A stretch of 21,725 nucleotides of DNA from Lachnospiraceae bacterium UBA4380 (GCA_002390025.1 DGRU01000078.1:1-21725), one strand, 5' to 3'; positions 1 through 7,107 are shown, counted from the stretch's first letter. Translations and numbers: made by a program. The notes: generated by a model from the letters alone, not told the origin.

Positions 1-796
1 CGCAGTCATCCGGCGGATACAGGAAAGAGATGGCTTCGGGATGCATACGATTGATCTGCGCGTCGAAATAAATCTTGCCGCCGCAGTTGTGGATCATGAC
101 CATGGCGCCTTTGGAATGTACATGCTCAGCGAGTTCCTGTACCAGATCTCCTTCCAGCTCATCCCACATATCCTTGCTCATGATACTGCCTGATGCAAAC
201 AGGGTATCAAACATGATGCCCTGCACGCCGGTCTCCAGAAGGGCGTCGCAATACTCTTTGAGGACCTGAGTGATGACAGCTGCCGTATCGTGTACCACCT
301 CGGGCTGCTCGATGCAGTCCATATACATCTCCGCCTGGTTGCGCAGCATGGAAAGTGTGCCGAGAGGTCCGAAAACAAACGCGATCACCGGATATTCTCC
401 CTTAGCCGCTTCCACCAGCTGTCTGCAGACATCGATGTGCATCATCATGCGGTCACAGGTGCGGTAGTCGACATACTGAATCTTGTCGTACTCATCCTCA
501 TCAGCGATGACCTGATTCTTGTAATTGGGATGGGCTGCCTCGTGATCGGGGAAGACCAGCTCCTGGCCCCATGCCGTGCATTCGACAGAGAGGTCGATCA
601 GTGTCACGATGCAGTCGAGGTCAAATTCTTCTTTTGCTTTCAAAAGACCCTTCACGCAGGTGTCGGCGTCCGTCGACCACTCGCGGCAGTTGGCCCCGAT
701 CAGATGTCTGGATACACCGGCCAGCAGAGGATAGACCGGTACGCGGTCCGGCTCCTGATGGTTTAAGGCCATAACAACTCTTTCCATTGAATTCAT
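1..796 (-). CDS. UroD-family corrinoid methyltransferase (MtaA/MtbA-like), 3' end cut by window edge
   Basis: The frame opens at ATG 796 and stays open to position 1, giving 265 residues without a stop. It starts MNSMERVVMALNHQEPDRVP, the usual opening of the uroporphyrinogen-decarboxylase superfamily. Residues H236 and C238 (in MIHNCGGK) form the H-x-C part of the zinc site that activates the methyl acceptor or donor in MtaA, MtbA and CmuA; the third ligand would lie beyond the window. An AGGAGG at 804-809, 7 bases upstream, fixes the start. The gene is the last one visible of a minus-strand series containing a corrinoid protein and its activase, so a methyl-transfer role is far more likely than haem synthesis. 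The substrate cannot be read from the sequence. In an organism without coenzyme M it probably works as a substrate:corrinoid methyltransferase (inference). Confidence 0.85.
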   Translation of the reverse strand, partial: MNSMERVVMALNHQEPDRVPVYPLLAGVSRHLIGANCREWSTDADTCVKGLLKAKEEFDLDCIVTLIDLSVECTAWGQELVFPDHEAAHPNYKNQVIADEDEYDKIQYVDYRTCDRMMMHIDVCRQLVEAAKGEYPVIAFVFGPLGTLSMLRNQAEMYMDCIEQPEVVHDTAAVITQVLKEYCDALLETGVQGIMFDTLFASGSIMSKDMWDELEGDLVQELAEHVHSKGAMVMIHNCGGKIYFDAQINRMHPEAISFLYPPDDC

Positions 797-907
797 CGCA
801 TTTCCTCCTAGTATGCAATATGAAAATACTATATGATCTGCCGGCGGAGTCCTGAGCGGTCCGGAATTTCCGGCATTTCTAAATCTTCTTCACGCCGCTT
901 CCTATTG

Positions 908-913
908 AGTATA
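908..913 (-). promoter_or_regulatory. Possible -10 box before the leftmost methyltransferase gene
   Basis: Minus-strand TATACT lies about 110 bases before ATG 796, in an AT-rich stretch. No convincing -35 hexamer sits 16-18 bases upstream of it. A CCGGAA-type palindrome (861-873) lies inside the resulting leader. Weak call. Confidence 0.25.
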
Positions 914-938
914 ATTTTTACCAATTTTGATTTTTGGA

Positions 939-957
939 AAAAACATTTCATGTTTTT
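939..957 (-). terminator. AT-rich hairpin, possible weak terminator of the DUF2284 gene
   Basis: An 8-bp inverted repeat AAAAACAT / ATGTTTTT with a 3-base loop lies about 65 bases past the DUF2284 stop. On the minus strand the U-rich descending arm could act as the U tract. The stem has little GC, so termination would be weak and some readthrough into the next methyltransferase gene is likely. Confidence 0.3.
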
Positions 958-1021
958 GTAATTATTTTACATCCAGCAGGATTGGGGCGCTCTCGGAGAT
1001 CGCAGCCGGAATAGTCTGCGG

Positions 1022-1561
1022 TCATTTAAACAGCACGCAGCCGGTAAAAGTGACGGTATTCCTGCCATAGTAATAGGGTGTGTCCGCGCTCTTGCAGACC
1101 TCTGTGACCAGGAGTCCGTAGGCCTCCATGGAGGTAAACGCCAGATCAGGAAAACGGCAGGGCTCATCCGGGTAGGTGCATTTGGCACACTGCATGCCGC
1201 AGCCGCCGCTTCCCATGGGAAGGAACTCCTCACCTTTTTCGCGCAGTCTGGTGCAGTAGGCCAGAAAGCGCTCCCTCTGCGTGGTCTGGGCCTCTTCGAT
1301 AGCTTCTCCGTCAAACTCGTCTTCCATCTGCGCAGTCGTCTGCAGGATGATTCCCCACTTGTACTGTTTTGCCTTTTTCCGGCTCTCGGCAAGTGTCCCG
1401 CAGGCGGGCGGGCATGTCCAGAGTCTGCCGTAGTTCCCGCACTTATTGGAATTGCACATATCCCGCACTTCCTTCAGGAACTTCAGGTCCTTCGCGGCGA
1501 AAATCCCTCTTCCCCGAAGGCCGGTCTCCTCAGCCAATGCAATGGCTTCTTCTTTTGTCAT
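1022..1561 (-). CDS. DUF2284 cysteine-rich predicted metal-binding protein
   Basis: This 179-residue protein carries eleven cysteines. Four are near the start (C36, C41, C50 and C54, the latter two in a TCPPAC motif) and four form a ferredoxin-like block, C121-x3-C125-x2-C128-x6-C135. C103, C156 and C175 are isolated. The pattern and length match DUF2284, a family predicted to bind metal or an Fe-S cluster and without an established reaction as far as I know. The start is supported by AGGAG seven bases before ATG 1561. It lies 148 bp after the RACo-like gene on the same strand and just before a UroD-family methyltransferase. By context it may handle electrons or metal for corrinoid methyl transfer; that is inference. 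There are no signal peptide or membrane segments, so it should be cytoplasmic. Confidence 0.85.
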   Translation of the reverse strand: MTKEEAIALAEETGLRGRGIFAAKDLKFLKEVRDMCNSNKCGNYGRLWTCPPACGTLAESRKKAKQYKWGIILQTTAQMEDEFDGEAIEEAQTTQRERFLAYCTRLREKGEEFLPMGSGGCGMQCAKCTYPDEPCRFPDLAFTSMEAYGLLVTEVCKSADTPYYYGRNTVTFTGCVLFK

Positions 1562-1593
1562 AGCATTTCTCCTTGTACCATCAGGCCTTCCTC

Positions 1594-1702
1594 ATTCGGG
1601 AAGGAATCCTTTCTCTTCCGGGCATTTCCGTCATTCCTGTTCCGGAAAAGAAACTGTTCCGGGAATCCTCATTGTCCCGGTTCCTGAACTCTTTTTCCGG
1701 AA
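1594..1702. repeat. Cluster of TTCCGG motifs between the RACo-like and DUF2284 genes
   Basis: TTCCGG occurs at 1616, 1640, 1657 and 1695, with related TTCGGGA and GTCCCGG copies between. Two are full TTCCGGAA palindromes (1640-1647 and 1695-1702). The spacing suggests a degenerate unit of about 17-18 bases. No reading frame or classical terminator explains it. It could be protein-binding sites or an intercistronic RNA structure. Confidence 0.5.
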
Positions 1703-1709
1703 ACAAATC

Positions 1710-3236
1710 TCAATCCTGCTCGGGAAAAAACATGTGGTCCATGTAGAGATCGCTGAAAAGAGGGCTCTCCGCGAGCGCCGTCTCCTCCGATTTCCGGGCG
1801 GTCTCCGCCATACGCTCCAGGATGGCGGGGTCGCAGGCTGCCATCACCGCACCTGCCAGGGAGCTGTTTCCGACAGGATACATGCGGTCCAGCAGTTCTT
1901 CGGGCAAAAGACCTATTCCGACTGCTTTCTTCAGATCGATCTTCTGTCCGAAACCGCCCGCCAGATACAGTTTTCCGATATGATCATAGTCCGTTCCGTA
2001 GGCCTCGATGAGGACCTCCATGCCCGCGCGGACCGCCGATTTGGCCAGCTGCACTTCACGGACATCCTTCCCCGTAAATACGACCCCTTCCGCAACCGGA
2101 AATCCGTCGTCAAAATAGTCATCCTCCAGAAGGCCGGTCTCGTCGATCAGCTCCTCTTTGAGAAGTTCATACACCACTTCGAGGACGCCCGTCCCGCAGA
2201 TTCCTGCCGCAGGTCCTCCGCCGATAGTCTGCACGCGGGCTTCTCCGTCTTCAATCTCTACACTGCAGACAGCCCCGGGGATGCCCGGGATTCCGCAGCT
2301 GATATTGCCGCCTTCAAAAGCAGGGCCCGCCGCCGTGGAGGCGGACAGGATCCTGTCCCTGTTTCCTATGGCCATCTCCCCGTTGGTGCCGAGGTCGACC
2401 AGAAGACAGATCTCCTCACTCCGGTCCATGCCGCAGGCAACGATTCCGCTGACAATATCCGCGCCGACGAAAGTGCTGATCCCGGGCAGGATCGTCATGT
2501 TTTTATATTCATGTAAAGAGATGTCCACCGGAATATAGGGAGCGACACCCAGTGTGCGGCAGGGCAGTCCCTGCAGAAGGTGCTCCATGGTCGTGTTGCC
2601 GCTGATCAGCATATGCACATCCGCAGGGAGGCCGAGTCTTTCCCTCAGTTCATCCAGATCTGTCAGAATGGACTGCTGCAGCTCCCCGCCTTTTCCCTGG
2701 TTGGATGCCTCCATACGGCTGATGACGTCCGCCCCCCAGGCGCGCTGATGATTGATCCCCGTAACAGTGCCCAGAATGCGACCGGTCCCTGTCTCAACAG
2801 CACTCATGACAATTGTGGTGGTCCCGATGTCCACCGCCGCAACTGCCTGTCCCGGCAGAGTGCCTGCCGGGCCGGCATGGCCGGCCGCTTTCTCAGACAA
2901 TTTCTCAGACAAAGCATTTTCAGGCATTGAAGGCATAGAAAAAGATGACTCCACCTTCATTGCGTTTTCATCCGGCGCGATCAGTGCAAGCCGCATCCCT
3001 TCCGCCGCCTGCGCCTTGCAGGCCAGCCGCTCTCCGCGGGCGATCGCATCTGACGGAAGAAGCTTTAAGTCCGCTGCAGAAGGATCCGGCGCATCGCTCA
3101 AAAAGCGGACCCTGCATTTTCCGCAGGTGCCGTTTGAGCCGCAGTTTCCCGCCATGTAGACGCCCTGCCCCTGCAGTGCCTCCATCACGCTCTTTCCCGC
3201 ACAGCCGGCCTTCAGCTCGATCCAGTCTCCTCTCAT
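1710..3236 (-). CDS. RACo-like reductive activase of corrinoid proteins (2Fe-2S + ASKHA ATPase)
   Basis: A 508-residue protein of the COG3894/DUF4445 type. The N-terminal ferredoxin domain has C32-x5-C38-x2-C41 and C73, the plant-type 2Fe-2S pattern (GNCGSNGTCGKC ... LACKA). After a linker the ASKHA ATPase fold follows: AVDIGTTT near residue 132, LLVDLGTNGEM in the middle, GICGTG, and YLAGGFGQ near the C-terminus. Characterised members use ATP to return inactive Co(II) corrinoid to Co(I). It sits 105 bp downstream of the corrinoid protein gene on the same strand, which is the expected partner. The start at ATG 3236 is supported by GGAGG eight bases upstream. Length and motifs look complete. 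The reaction is inferred from the family and context. Confidence 0.93.
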   Translation of the reverse strand: MRGDWIELKAGCAGKSVMEALQGQGVYMAGNCGSNGTCGKCRVRFLSDAPDPSAADLKLLPSDAIARGERLACKAQAAEGMRLALIAPDENAMKVESSFSMPSMPENALSEKLSEKAAGHAGPAGTLPGQAVAAVDIGTTTIVMSAVETGTGRILGTVTGINHQRAWGADVISRMEASNQGKGGELQQSILTDLDELRERLGLPADVHMLISGNTTMEHLLQGLPCRTLGVAPYIPVDISLHEYKNMTILPGISTFVGADIVSGIVACGMDRSEEICLLVDLGTNGEMAIGNRDRILSASTAAGPAFEGGNISCGIPGIPGAVCSVEIEDGEARVQTIGGGPAAGICGTGVLEVVYELLKEELIDETGLLEDDYFDDGFPVAEGVVFTGKDVREVQLAKSAVRAGMEVLIEAYGTDYDHIGKLYLAGGFGQKIDLKKAVGIGLLPEELLDRMYPVGNSSLAGAVMAACDPAILERMAETARKSEETALAESPLFSDLYMDHMFFPEQD

Positions 3237-3266
3237 CCTTCGCTCCTCCGCAGCCCTGTCCTATAA

Positions 3267-3297
3267 ACAATGCCCCCACTGCACGCGGAGGCATTGT
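3267..3297 (-). terminator. Intercistronic hairpin between corrinoid protein and RACo-like genes
   Basis: On the minus strand ACAATGCCTCC pairs with GGGGGCATTGT (11 bp including one G-T) around a 9-base loop and is followed by TTTAT. It resembles a leaky terminator or mRNA-stabilising stem. It would lower RACo synthesis relative to the corrinoid protein. A second perfect 7-bp stem-loop lies just upstream (3318-3335). Confidence 0.5.
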
Positions 3298-3317
3298 CTG
3301 TCGTTTGTTTTCATTTC

Positions 3318-3335
3318 AGACCTGTCAGCAGGTCT
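3318..3335 (-). other. Perfect stem-loop just after the corrinoid protein stop codon
   Basis: AGACCTG and CAGGTCT pair perfectly around a 4-base loop, 7 bases past the stop codon at 3342. There is no T-run behind it, so it is more likely a 3'-end stabiliser of the corrinoid mRNA than a terminator on its own. Confidence 0.4.
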
Positions 3336-3341
3336 TCCACG

Positions 3342-3980
3342 TTATGCGCCGATCAGCTCCAGAGCTTTCTCAGCCGCGCTGGGGGCATCTTCCGTGTATG
3401 CGTCTGCGCCGATGCTCTCTGCAAATTCCTTTGTGACAGGCGCGCCGCCGACCATGATCTTCACCTTGTCGCGGATACCGGCTTCCTCTGCAGCCTTGAC
3501 CACCTGGCCCATGACGGGCATGGTCGTGGTCAGAAGCGCGGAAAGGCCGATAATATCAGCATTCTCGTCAATCGCAGTCTGAACGAATTTCTCCGGAGAT
3601 ACGTCAACGCCAAGGTCGATGACTTCAAAGCCCTTGCCCTCAAACATCATGATAACAAGGTTCTTTCCGATATCGTGCAAGTCACCCTGAACGGTTCCCA
3701 TGACGATCTTTCCCTTTCCGGAGGCATCTTCGCCTGCCAGATAAGGCTTTAGGACTTCGGAACCTGCCTTCATGGCACGTGCGGAAACCAGAACCTGAGG
3801 AACAAAGATCTCATTTGCCTTGAACTTTGCGCCGACAACATCCATACCGGCAAGAAGGCCGCCCGTCAGGATCTCATTTGCATTCAGACCCTCGTCAATT
3901 GCCTGCTGGCAGAGTTTGGCTACATCTTTGCGTTTGCCCTTCTGTAGCATTTCGGAAATCTTCGCGAGCACTTCACTCAT
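3342..3980 (-). CDS. Corrinoid (cobalamin-binding) methyltransferase protein, MtaC/MtbC/MttC-like
   Basis: A 212-residue protein with the two standard parts of small corrinoid proteins. Residues 1-88 form the helical B12-methyltransferase cap (KGKRKDVAKLCQQAIDEG, then GLLAGMDVVGAKFK). Residues 89-212 form the Rossmann-like cobalamin domain, with the cobalt-ligating D100-x-H102-x-x-G105 motif (GDLHDIGKN), the GLSALLTT strand with S147, and GGAPV near 178. It accepts a methyl group on Co(I) and passes it on. AAAGGAG eight bases before ATG 3980 sets the start. RACo lies downstream and UroD-family methyltransferases flank the locus, so it is the central carrier. Its leader is unusually structured (see 4000-4103). 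The methyl donor is unknown. Confidence 0.95.
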   Translation of the reverse strand: MSEVLAKISEMLQKGKRKDVAKLCQQAIDEGLNANEILTGGLLAGMDVVGAKFKANEIFVPQVLVSARAMKAGSEVLKPYLAGEDASGKGKIVMGTVQGDLHDIGKNLVIMMFEGKGFEVIDLGVDVSPEKFVQTAIDENADIIGLSALLTTTMPVMGQVVKAAEEAGIRDKVKIMVGGAPVTKEFAESIGADAYTEDAPSAAEKALELIGA

Positions 3981-3999
3981 TTACGTTTCTCCTTTCGTT

Positions 4000-4103
4000 A
4001 AAAAACCCCGGTCTTTTTGAAACTGTGACGTGCCGGGATGTGATGTTCCCGGTTTGTCCGAATCTCCGCAGGCTCTCCACTTCCTGCGAAGATCATTCTG
4101 TTT
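4000..4103 (-). promoter_or_regulatory. Structured 5' leader with attenuator-like alternative hairpins before the corrinoid gene
   Basis: Three stems are visible on the minus strand. P1 pairs 4083-4093 with 4062-4072 (11 bp, one G-T, 10-base loop). P2 pairs CCGGGA (4047-4052) with TCCCGG (4033-4038). P3 pairs CCCGG (4033-4037) with CCGGG (4007-4011), followed directly by six T (4000-4005) just before the ribosome-binding site. P2 and P3 use the same bases and exclude one another, the layout of an antiterminator/terminator pair. I see no B12-box or other known riboswitch motif, so the ligand, if any, is unknown. Confidence 0.5.
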
Positions 4104-4109
4104 TTATAG

Positions 4110-4115
4110 ATTATA
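4110..4115 (-). promoter_or_regulatory. -10 box (TATAAT) of the corrinoid operon
   Basis: A perfect TATAAT on the minus strand, in the context TTGTATAATC, lies 130 bases before the corrinoid protein start. A second TATAAT lies at 4122-4127. The best -35 at the right distance (CTGAAC, 4132-4137) is poor, as expected for an activator-dependent promoter. The flanking DNA (4095-4215) is very AT-rich. Transcription would start near 4103. Confidence 0.45.
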
Positions 4116-4215
4116 CAATTAATTATATAATGTTCAGTAAAAATAATATAATAATTTGTCTGATTATTTTTGTAATTTTTTTGAATTATTCGTTGGTTTT
4201 TTATGTCTGTCGGAT

Positions 4216-5466
4216 TTACCGGTACTGTTTGGGTGTGAGCCCGGTCTGCTTTTTGAACACCTTGGTGAAATAGCTCTGGTCTTTATATCCACAGGCAATC
4301 GCAATCTGCATGACAGGATAGTCTGTGTTGGACAGGAGCCGCGCCGCCTCTTCAATGCGGACGCGGTTTAGGTGCTCTTTGAAGGTCATTCCTGTCACCT
4401 GCCGGAACAGGGTGGAAAGGTAGGATGTGTTTACATGCAGATTCTCCGCCACACTCGCCAGCGAGATATCCTCCGAAAAATGCTGGGATATATATTCGGC
4501 AGCATTTTTGACAATTTTGCTGCTTCTGTCCGTAGTCAGGAACAGGTTGTCTGTAAAGATCTCAATGTTGTCCTGGAAAGTATAGCAGATATCATAGATA
4601 TTCTGTGACGCTGCCAGAGATGTGATGAGCCTCTGGTTCATATCCAGGACCATATTGGCATCGGCTCCGCGGTTGATGGAAGCCCGGGACAGAAGCGAAC
4701 AGAGCTCAATGATGCGGATCTTGATCCTGTCTGTGTCGTGGCCTTCATAGAGCAGGATGTGTCCGAGCAGTTCATTCAGGATTTCCCTCGCGCGCCCGGT
4801 ATTATTGACCTTGATGCAGCTGATCAGTTCATTTTCCAGCTCCACCGGATACATCTTTGCCTCGCGGAATCCGCTGTTCTTGTACAGCTGTATGGACTCG
4901 TTGATCCGCGACTGCTGCAAAATCTTGCCCTTGTTGGTGGCAATGACCTGTCTGCTCTCCACAAGGATGCTGCGCATCAGATAATTAAAAAGCGCACTGA
5001 TCTGGGTGACAAGTTCGGGATCCAGCACCGGGATTCCGGCAGAATACTCCATCAGGCGCACCATGCCTTCCGTGGGTATCCTGTTCTCTTTATTGAGTTC
5101 CGTGATCATGGCTGCGTCCGGGTCATCCATGAGAAAGGGACCCGCGACCACGGAGCCGAACTGCTTTCCCTTGATCATGACAGGATAGACGACATGGTTC
5201 ATGCCGGAATGGCAGCAAAAGATATAGGCTCCTCCGAAATCTCTTGCCATTTCTCCTGCCCGGACATGCTCCTGGGCGCAGCTTCGCCCCGCTTTGTTAT
5301 GACGGGCAAATTCCGAGCAATAGGGGAACTTCTCTCCAAACTGCAGCAGTTCTCTTCCGTTTTCATCAATCAGCGCAATATTGAGCCGGGTAATCGCGTG
5401 AAAAGCGCCCAGCATCCCTCCCAGATCCTGCTCTGATATATATTTAAAAACATGGTTCTTTTCCAT
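4216..5466 (-). CDS. PocR-domain AraC-family transcriptional regulator
   Basis: A 416-residue regulator. Residues about 8-170 form a PocR-type sensory domain: the FHAITRLNIALIDENG opening and cysteines in PYCSEFARHNKAGRSC and FCCHSG before the VVYPVMIKGKQFGSVVAGPF core. A helical middle follows. Residues about 318-416 form the AraC double helix-turn-helix (SLASVAENLHVNTSYLSTLF, then the second helix pair ending TGLTPKQYR). PocR domains bind small organic ligands in related regulators. Its stop lies 235 bp before the corrinoid protein start on the same strand, and the AT-rich DNA between is the obvious target. The ribosome-binding site is only GGGG seven bases upstream of ATG 5466. Control of the methyl-transfer genes is inferred from position. 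Confidence 0.9.
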   Translation of the reverse strand: MEKNHVFKYISEQDLGGMLGAFHAITRLNIALIDENGRELLQFGEKFPYCSEFARHNKAGRSCAQEHVRAGEMARDFGGAYIFCCHSGMNHVVYPVMIKGKQFGSVVAGPFLMDDPDAAMITELNKENRIPTEGMVRLMEYSAGIPVLDPELVTQISALFNYLMRSILVESRQVIATNKGKILQQSRINESIQLYKNSGFREAKMYPVELENELISCIKVNNTGRAREILNELLGHILLYEGHDTDRIKIRIIELCSLLSRASINRGADANMVLDMNQRLITSLAASQNIYDICYTFQDNIEIFTDNLFLTTDRSSKIVKNAAEYISQHFSEDISLASVAENLHVNTSYLSTLFRQVTGMTFKEHLNRVRIEEAARLLSNTDYPVMQIAIACGYKDQSYFTKVFKKQTGLTPKQYR

Positions 5467-5563
5467 CCGTCATCCCCTGCAGACATGTAACTGCAAAACC
5501 TGTGCCCACGATCGCCCAATGTCCGCTGCAAGAAGAAAAAATCCATTCCACGGGCTTTGTTAT

Positions 5564-5606
5564 AAAAAAGCCGCCGTTCACTGTCTGGACAACTGTGAAC
5601 GACAGC
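5564..5606 (-). terminator. Rho-independent terminator of the UroD-family methyltransferase unit
   Basis: On the minus strand GCTGTCGTTCAC (5606-5595) pairs with GTGAACGGCGGC (5581-5570), 12 bp with two G-T pairs, around a 13-base region with an inner TGTC/GACA stem. It is followed at once by TTTTTT (5569-5564). On the plus strand four T follow the opposite arm, so it may also work in that direction. It separates the upstream methyltransferase from the regulator and corrinoid genes. Confidence 0.75.
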
Positions 5607-5631
5607 TTTTATTCATTTTTCCGTGTCAGTT

Positions 5632-5738
5632 TCCAGGTCAGGAGCTTTCCCTGTCAGAGACTTTTCTTGCCAGGAATTTTCCCTGTCAGGGACTTTCCCA
5701 GTCAGAGACTTTTCTTGCCAGGGACTTTCTCTGTCAGG
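5632..5738. repeat. Degenerate tandem repeat array, about 16-18 bp units within a 48-bp higher-order period
   Basis: Variants of a CAG-(A/G)GACTTTTC unit repeat about seven times. An exact 22-base copy occurs at 5653-5674 and again at 5701-5722, 48 bases apart. It lies in the 3' untranslated part of the methyltransferase transcript, before its terminator. Purpose unknown. Confidence 0.75.
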
Positions 5739-5771
5739 CAAGGGTATCTGCAGAATCTATGCCCTCTCTGA

Positions 5772-7034
5772 TCACCTGTCGCCGTTGAATTCCTTGACAG
5801 CTTCTACCATAGCCGCGATGTTCTCGATAGGGGTATTGGCCTGGATATTGTGGATAGTGTTGAAGATATAACCGCCGTCCTTGGAGAAGATCTCCAGTCT
5901 CTGCAGGACCTGCTCGCGCACTTCCTCGGGCGTTCCGAAGGGAAGGGTGTGCTGGGTGTCGACACCGCCGCCCCAGAAGAGGATGTCCTTGCCGTAAGTG
6001 TCCTTGAGCCTCTGGGGATCCATGCCCGTTGCGGAGCACTGAACAGGGTTGAGGGCGTCAAAACCGCTCTCGATAAAGAGAGGGATCATGTCGAAGACTG
6101 CGCCGCAGGAGTGCTTGAGGGTCTTCCATGTGGTGTGCTCATGGATCCAGTCGCACATCTTCTTGTAGTAGGGAAGATAGATCTCCTCATAGGTGTCGGG
6201 AGACATCATCAGGCTGTTCTGTGAACCGTAGTCTGTGCCGCAGATGTAGACGATGTCGATGTCCGAACCGAATTCATCCCAGTATTTCTGGAAGTTCTGA
6301 ATGGCAATATCGGTACCCTGGTCAAAGACCTCCTCCACTTCATCCGGATAGAGAAGGGGTGCCATGTACCAGTCCGCGATCGTGCGGATGCCGCGGGGAT
6401 GACGGATGTTGGGACCGGGAATGTTGTTGGCATCGCCCAGGCAGGAATAGCCGGGAATGACCTGGATGGCGCGCTGCAGGGGCTTGTACTCCTCCAGCTT
6501 TTTGTGATGGAAGGCAATCTGCTCGTCAGAGGCCAGCATGTAGTCCTCTACGTTGCCGGACAGATCGGGATCATCCTCATCGATCTCCTCTTCCGGACGC
6601 TCCAGATTGTCGAAATAGTAGCCGCCGGCAGGCAGGTGGCCGCTGGGAGCGACGGAATCGTCACCTTCAGGATAGACAAAGGTTCCGCCCTTACCGTCGT
6701 CATGAAGGGTGGCATTGGCAGGGATCAGGATCGGTGTGCCGCGGTATTCCCACTCCTTCCAGGCATCATTGTGATGTCCGTAAGTGTCGCCGAAATTGTC
6801 CAGATTCTGCACATCGACGCCCATGACTTCTCCAAGGTCCGGATCCACGAAAGCGGTCATCGTGCTCATGTCATTGATGCGGGGCAGCTTCTTCTCGAGA
6901 CCGTAATAGTCCCGCAGCTGAGCCACTACCTGGCAGTTGACCATGGATGTGCACATCCCGCCGAAATCCACCGGCACCTTATCGGGCTCTTTATGTGCAA
7001 ATGCTGTCAAAACTCTTTCTTTGGATGTCATCAT
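5772..7034 (-). CDS. UroD-family (corrinoid-linked) methyltransferase
   Basis: A 420-residue protein of the uroporphyrinogen-decarboxylase superfamily, longer than true UroD (about 350). It opens MMTSKERVLTAFAHKEPDKVPVDF in the family manner. H308 and C310 (in LKHSCGAVF) are the expected zinc ligands of the methyltransferase branch. WGGGVDTQ follows downstream, and the C-terminus keeps the family NTIHNIQANTPIENI motif. A region around residues 110-165 is acidic and appears inserted (PEEEIDEDDPDLS). GGAGG six bases before the tandem ATGATG at 7034 supports the start. It has its own terminator, lies upstream of the regulator and corrinoid genes, and is divergent from an AraC regulator. It probably moves methyl groups from an unknown donor to the corrinoid protein (inference). 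Confidence 0.88.
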   Translation of the reverse strand: MMTSKERVLTAFAHKEPDKVPVDFGGMCTSMVNCQVVAQLRDYYGLEKKLPRINDMSTMTAFVDPDLGEVMGVDVQNLDNFGDTYGHHNDAWKEWEYRGTPILIPANATLHDDGKGGTFVYPEGDDSVAPSGHLPAGGYYFDNLERPEEEIDEDDPDLSGNVEDYMLASDEQIAFHHKKLEEYKPLQRAIQVIPGYSCLGDANNIPGPNIRHPRGIRTIADWYMAPLLYPDEVEEVFDQGTDIAIQNFQKYWDEFGSDIDIVYICGTDYGSQNSLMMSPDTYEEIYLPYYKKMCDWIHEHTTWKTLKHSCGAVFDMIPLFIESGFDALNPVQCSATGMDPQRLKDTYGKDILFWGGGVDTQHTLPFGTPEEVREQVLQRLEIFSKDGGYIFNTIHNIQANTPIENIAAMVEAVKEFNGDR

Positions 7035-7101
7035 TGTTTCCCTCCCCGGAAGCGCTTGTTACGTAATTACATCTTTTTATGTTTATTCTCTTGTCTATTA
7101 T

Positions 7102-7107
7102 TGTCAA
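7102..7107 (-). promoter_or_regulatory. Consensus -35 (TTGACA) upstream of the UroD-family methyltransferase
   Basis: A perfect minus-strand TTGACA lies about 70 bases before the start codon. The -10 at 16-17 bases (TAAACA or AAACAT) is poor, so the promoter may need an activator. Confidence 0.4.

Larger units (their letters stand above)
5467..5771. other. 305-bp gene-free stretch: terminator plus tandem repeats
   Basis: No gene is supported here. The stretch holds a strong minus-strand terminator (5564-5606) and degenerate direct repeats (5632-5738). Frames through the repeats give repetitive peptides in every phase, which argues against coding. The regulator's own promoter should lie within 5467-5563 but no clear -35/-10 pair is visible. 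Confidence 0.6.

Noticed and set aside
1446..2516. 356-codon plus-strand frame
   Set aside because: It lies antisense to the RACo-like and DUF2284 genes, which have clear motifs and ribosome-binding sites; the product matches no family I recognise.
5502..5871. Repetitive short plus-strand reading frames with FPVRDF/ARDF-like peptide repeats
   Set aside because: All three phases give repeats because the DNA itself is a tandem repeat; there is no ribosome-binding site and the frames run into the 3' end of the methyltransferase gene.
7045..7065. cre-like site around AAGCGCTT upstream of the methyltransferase
   Set aside because: Only the core fits; five or more mismatches to the cre consensus in either orientation.
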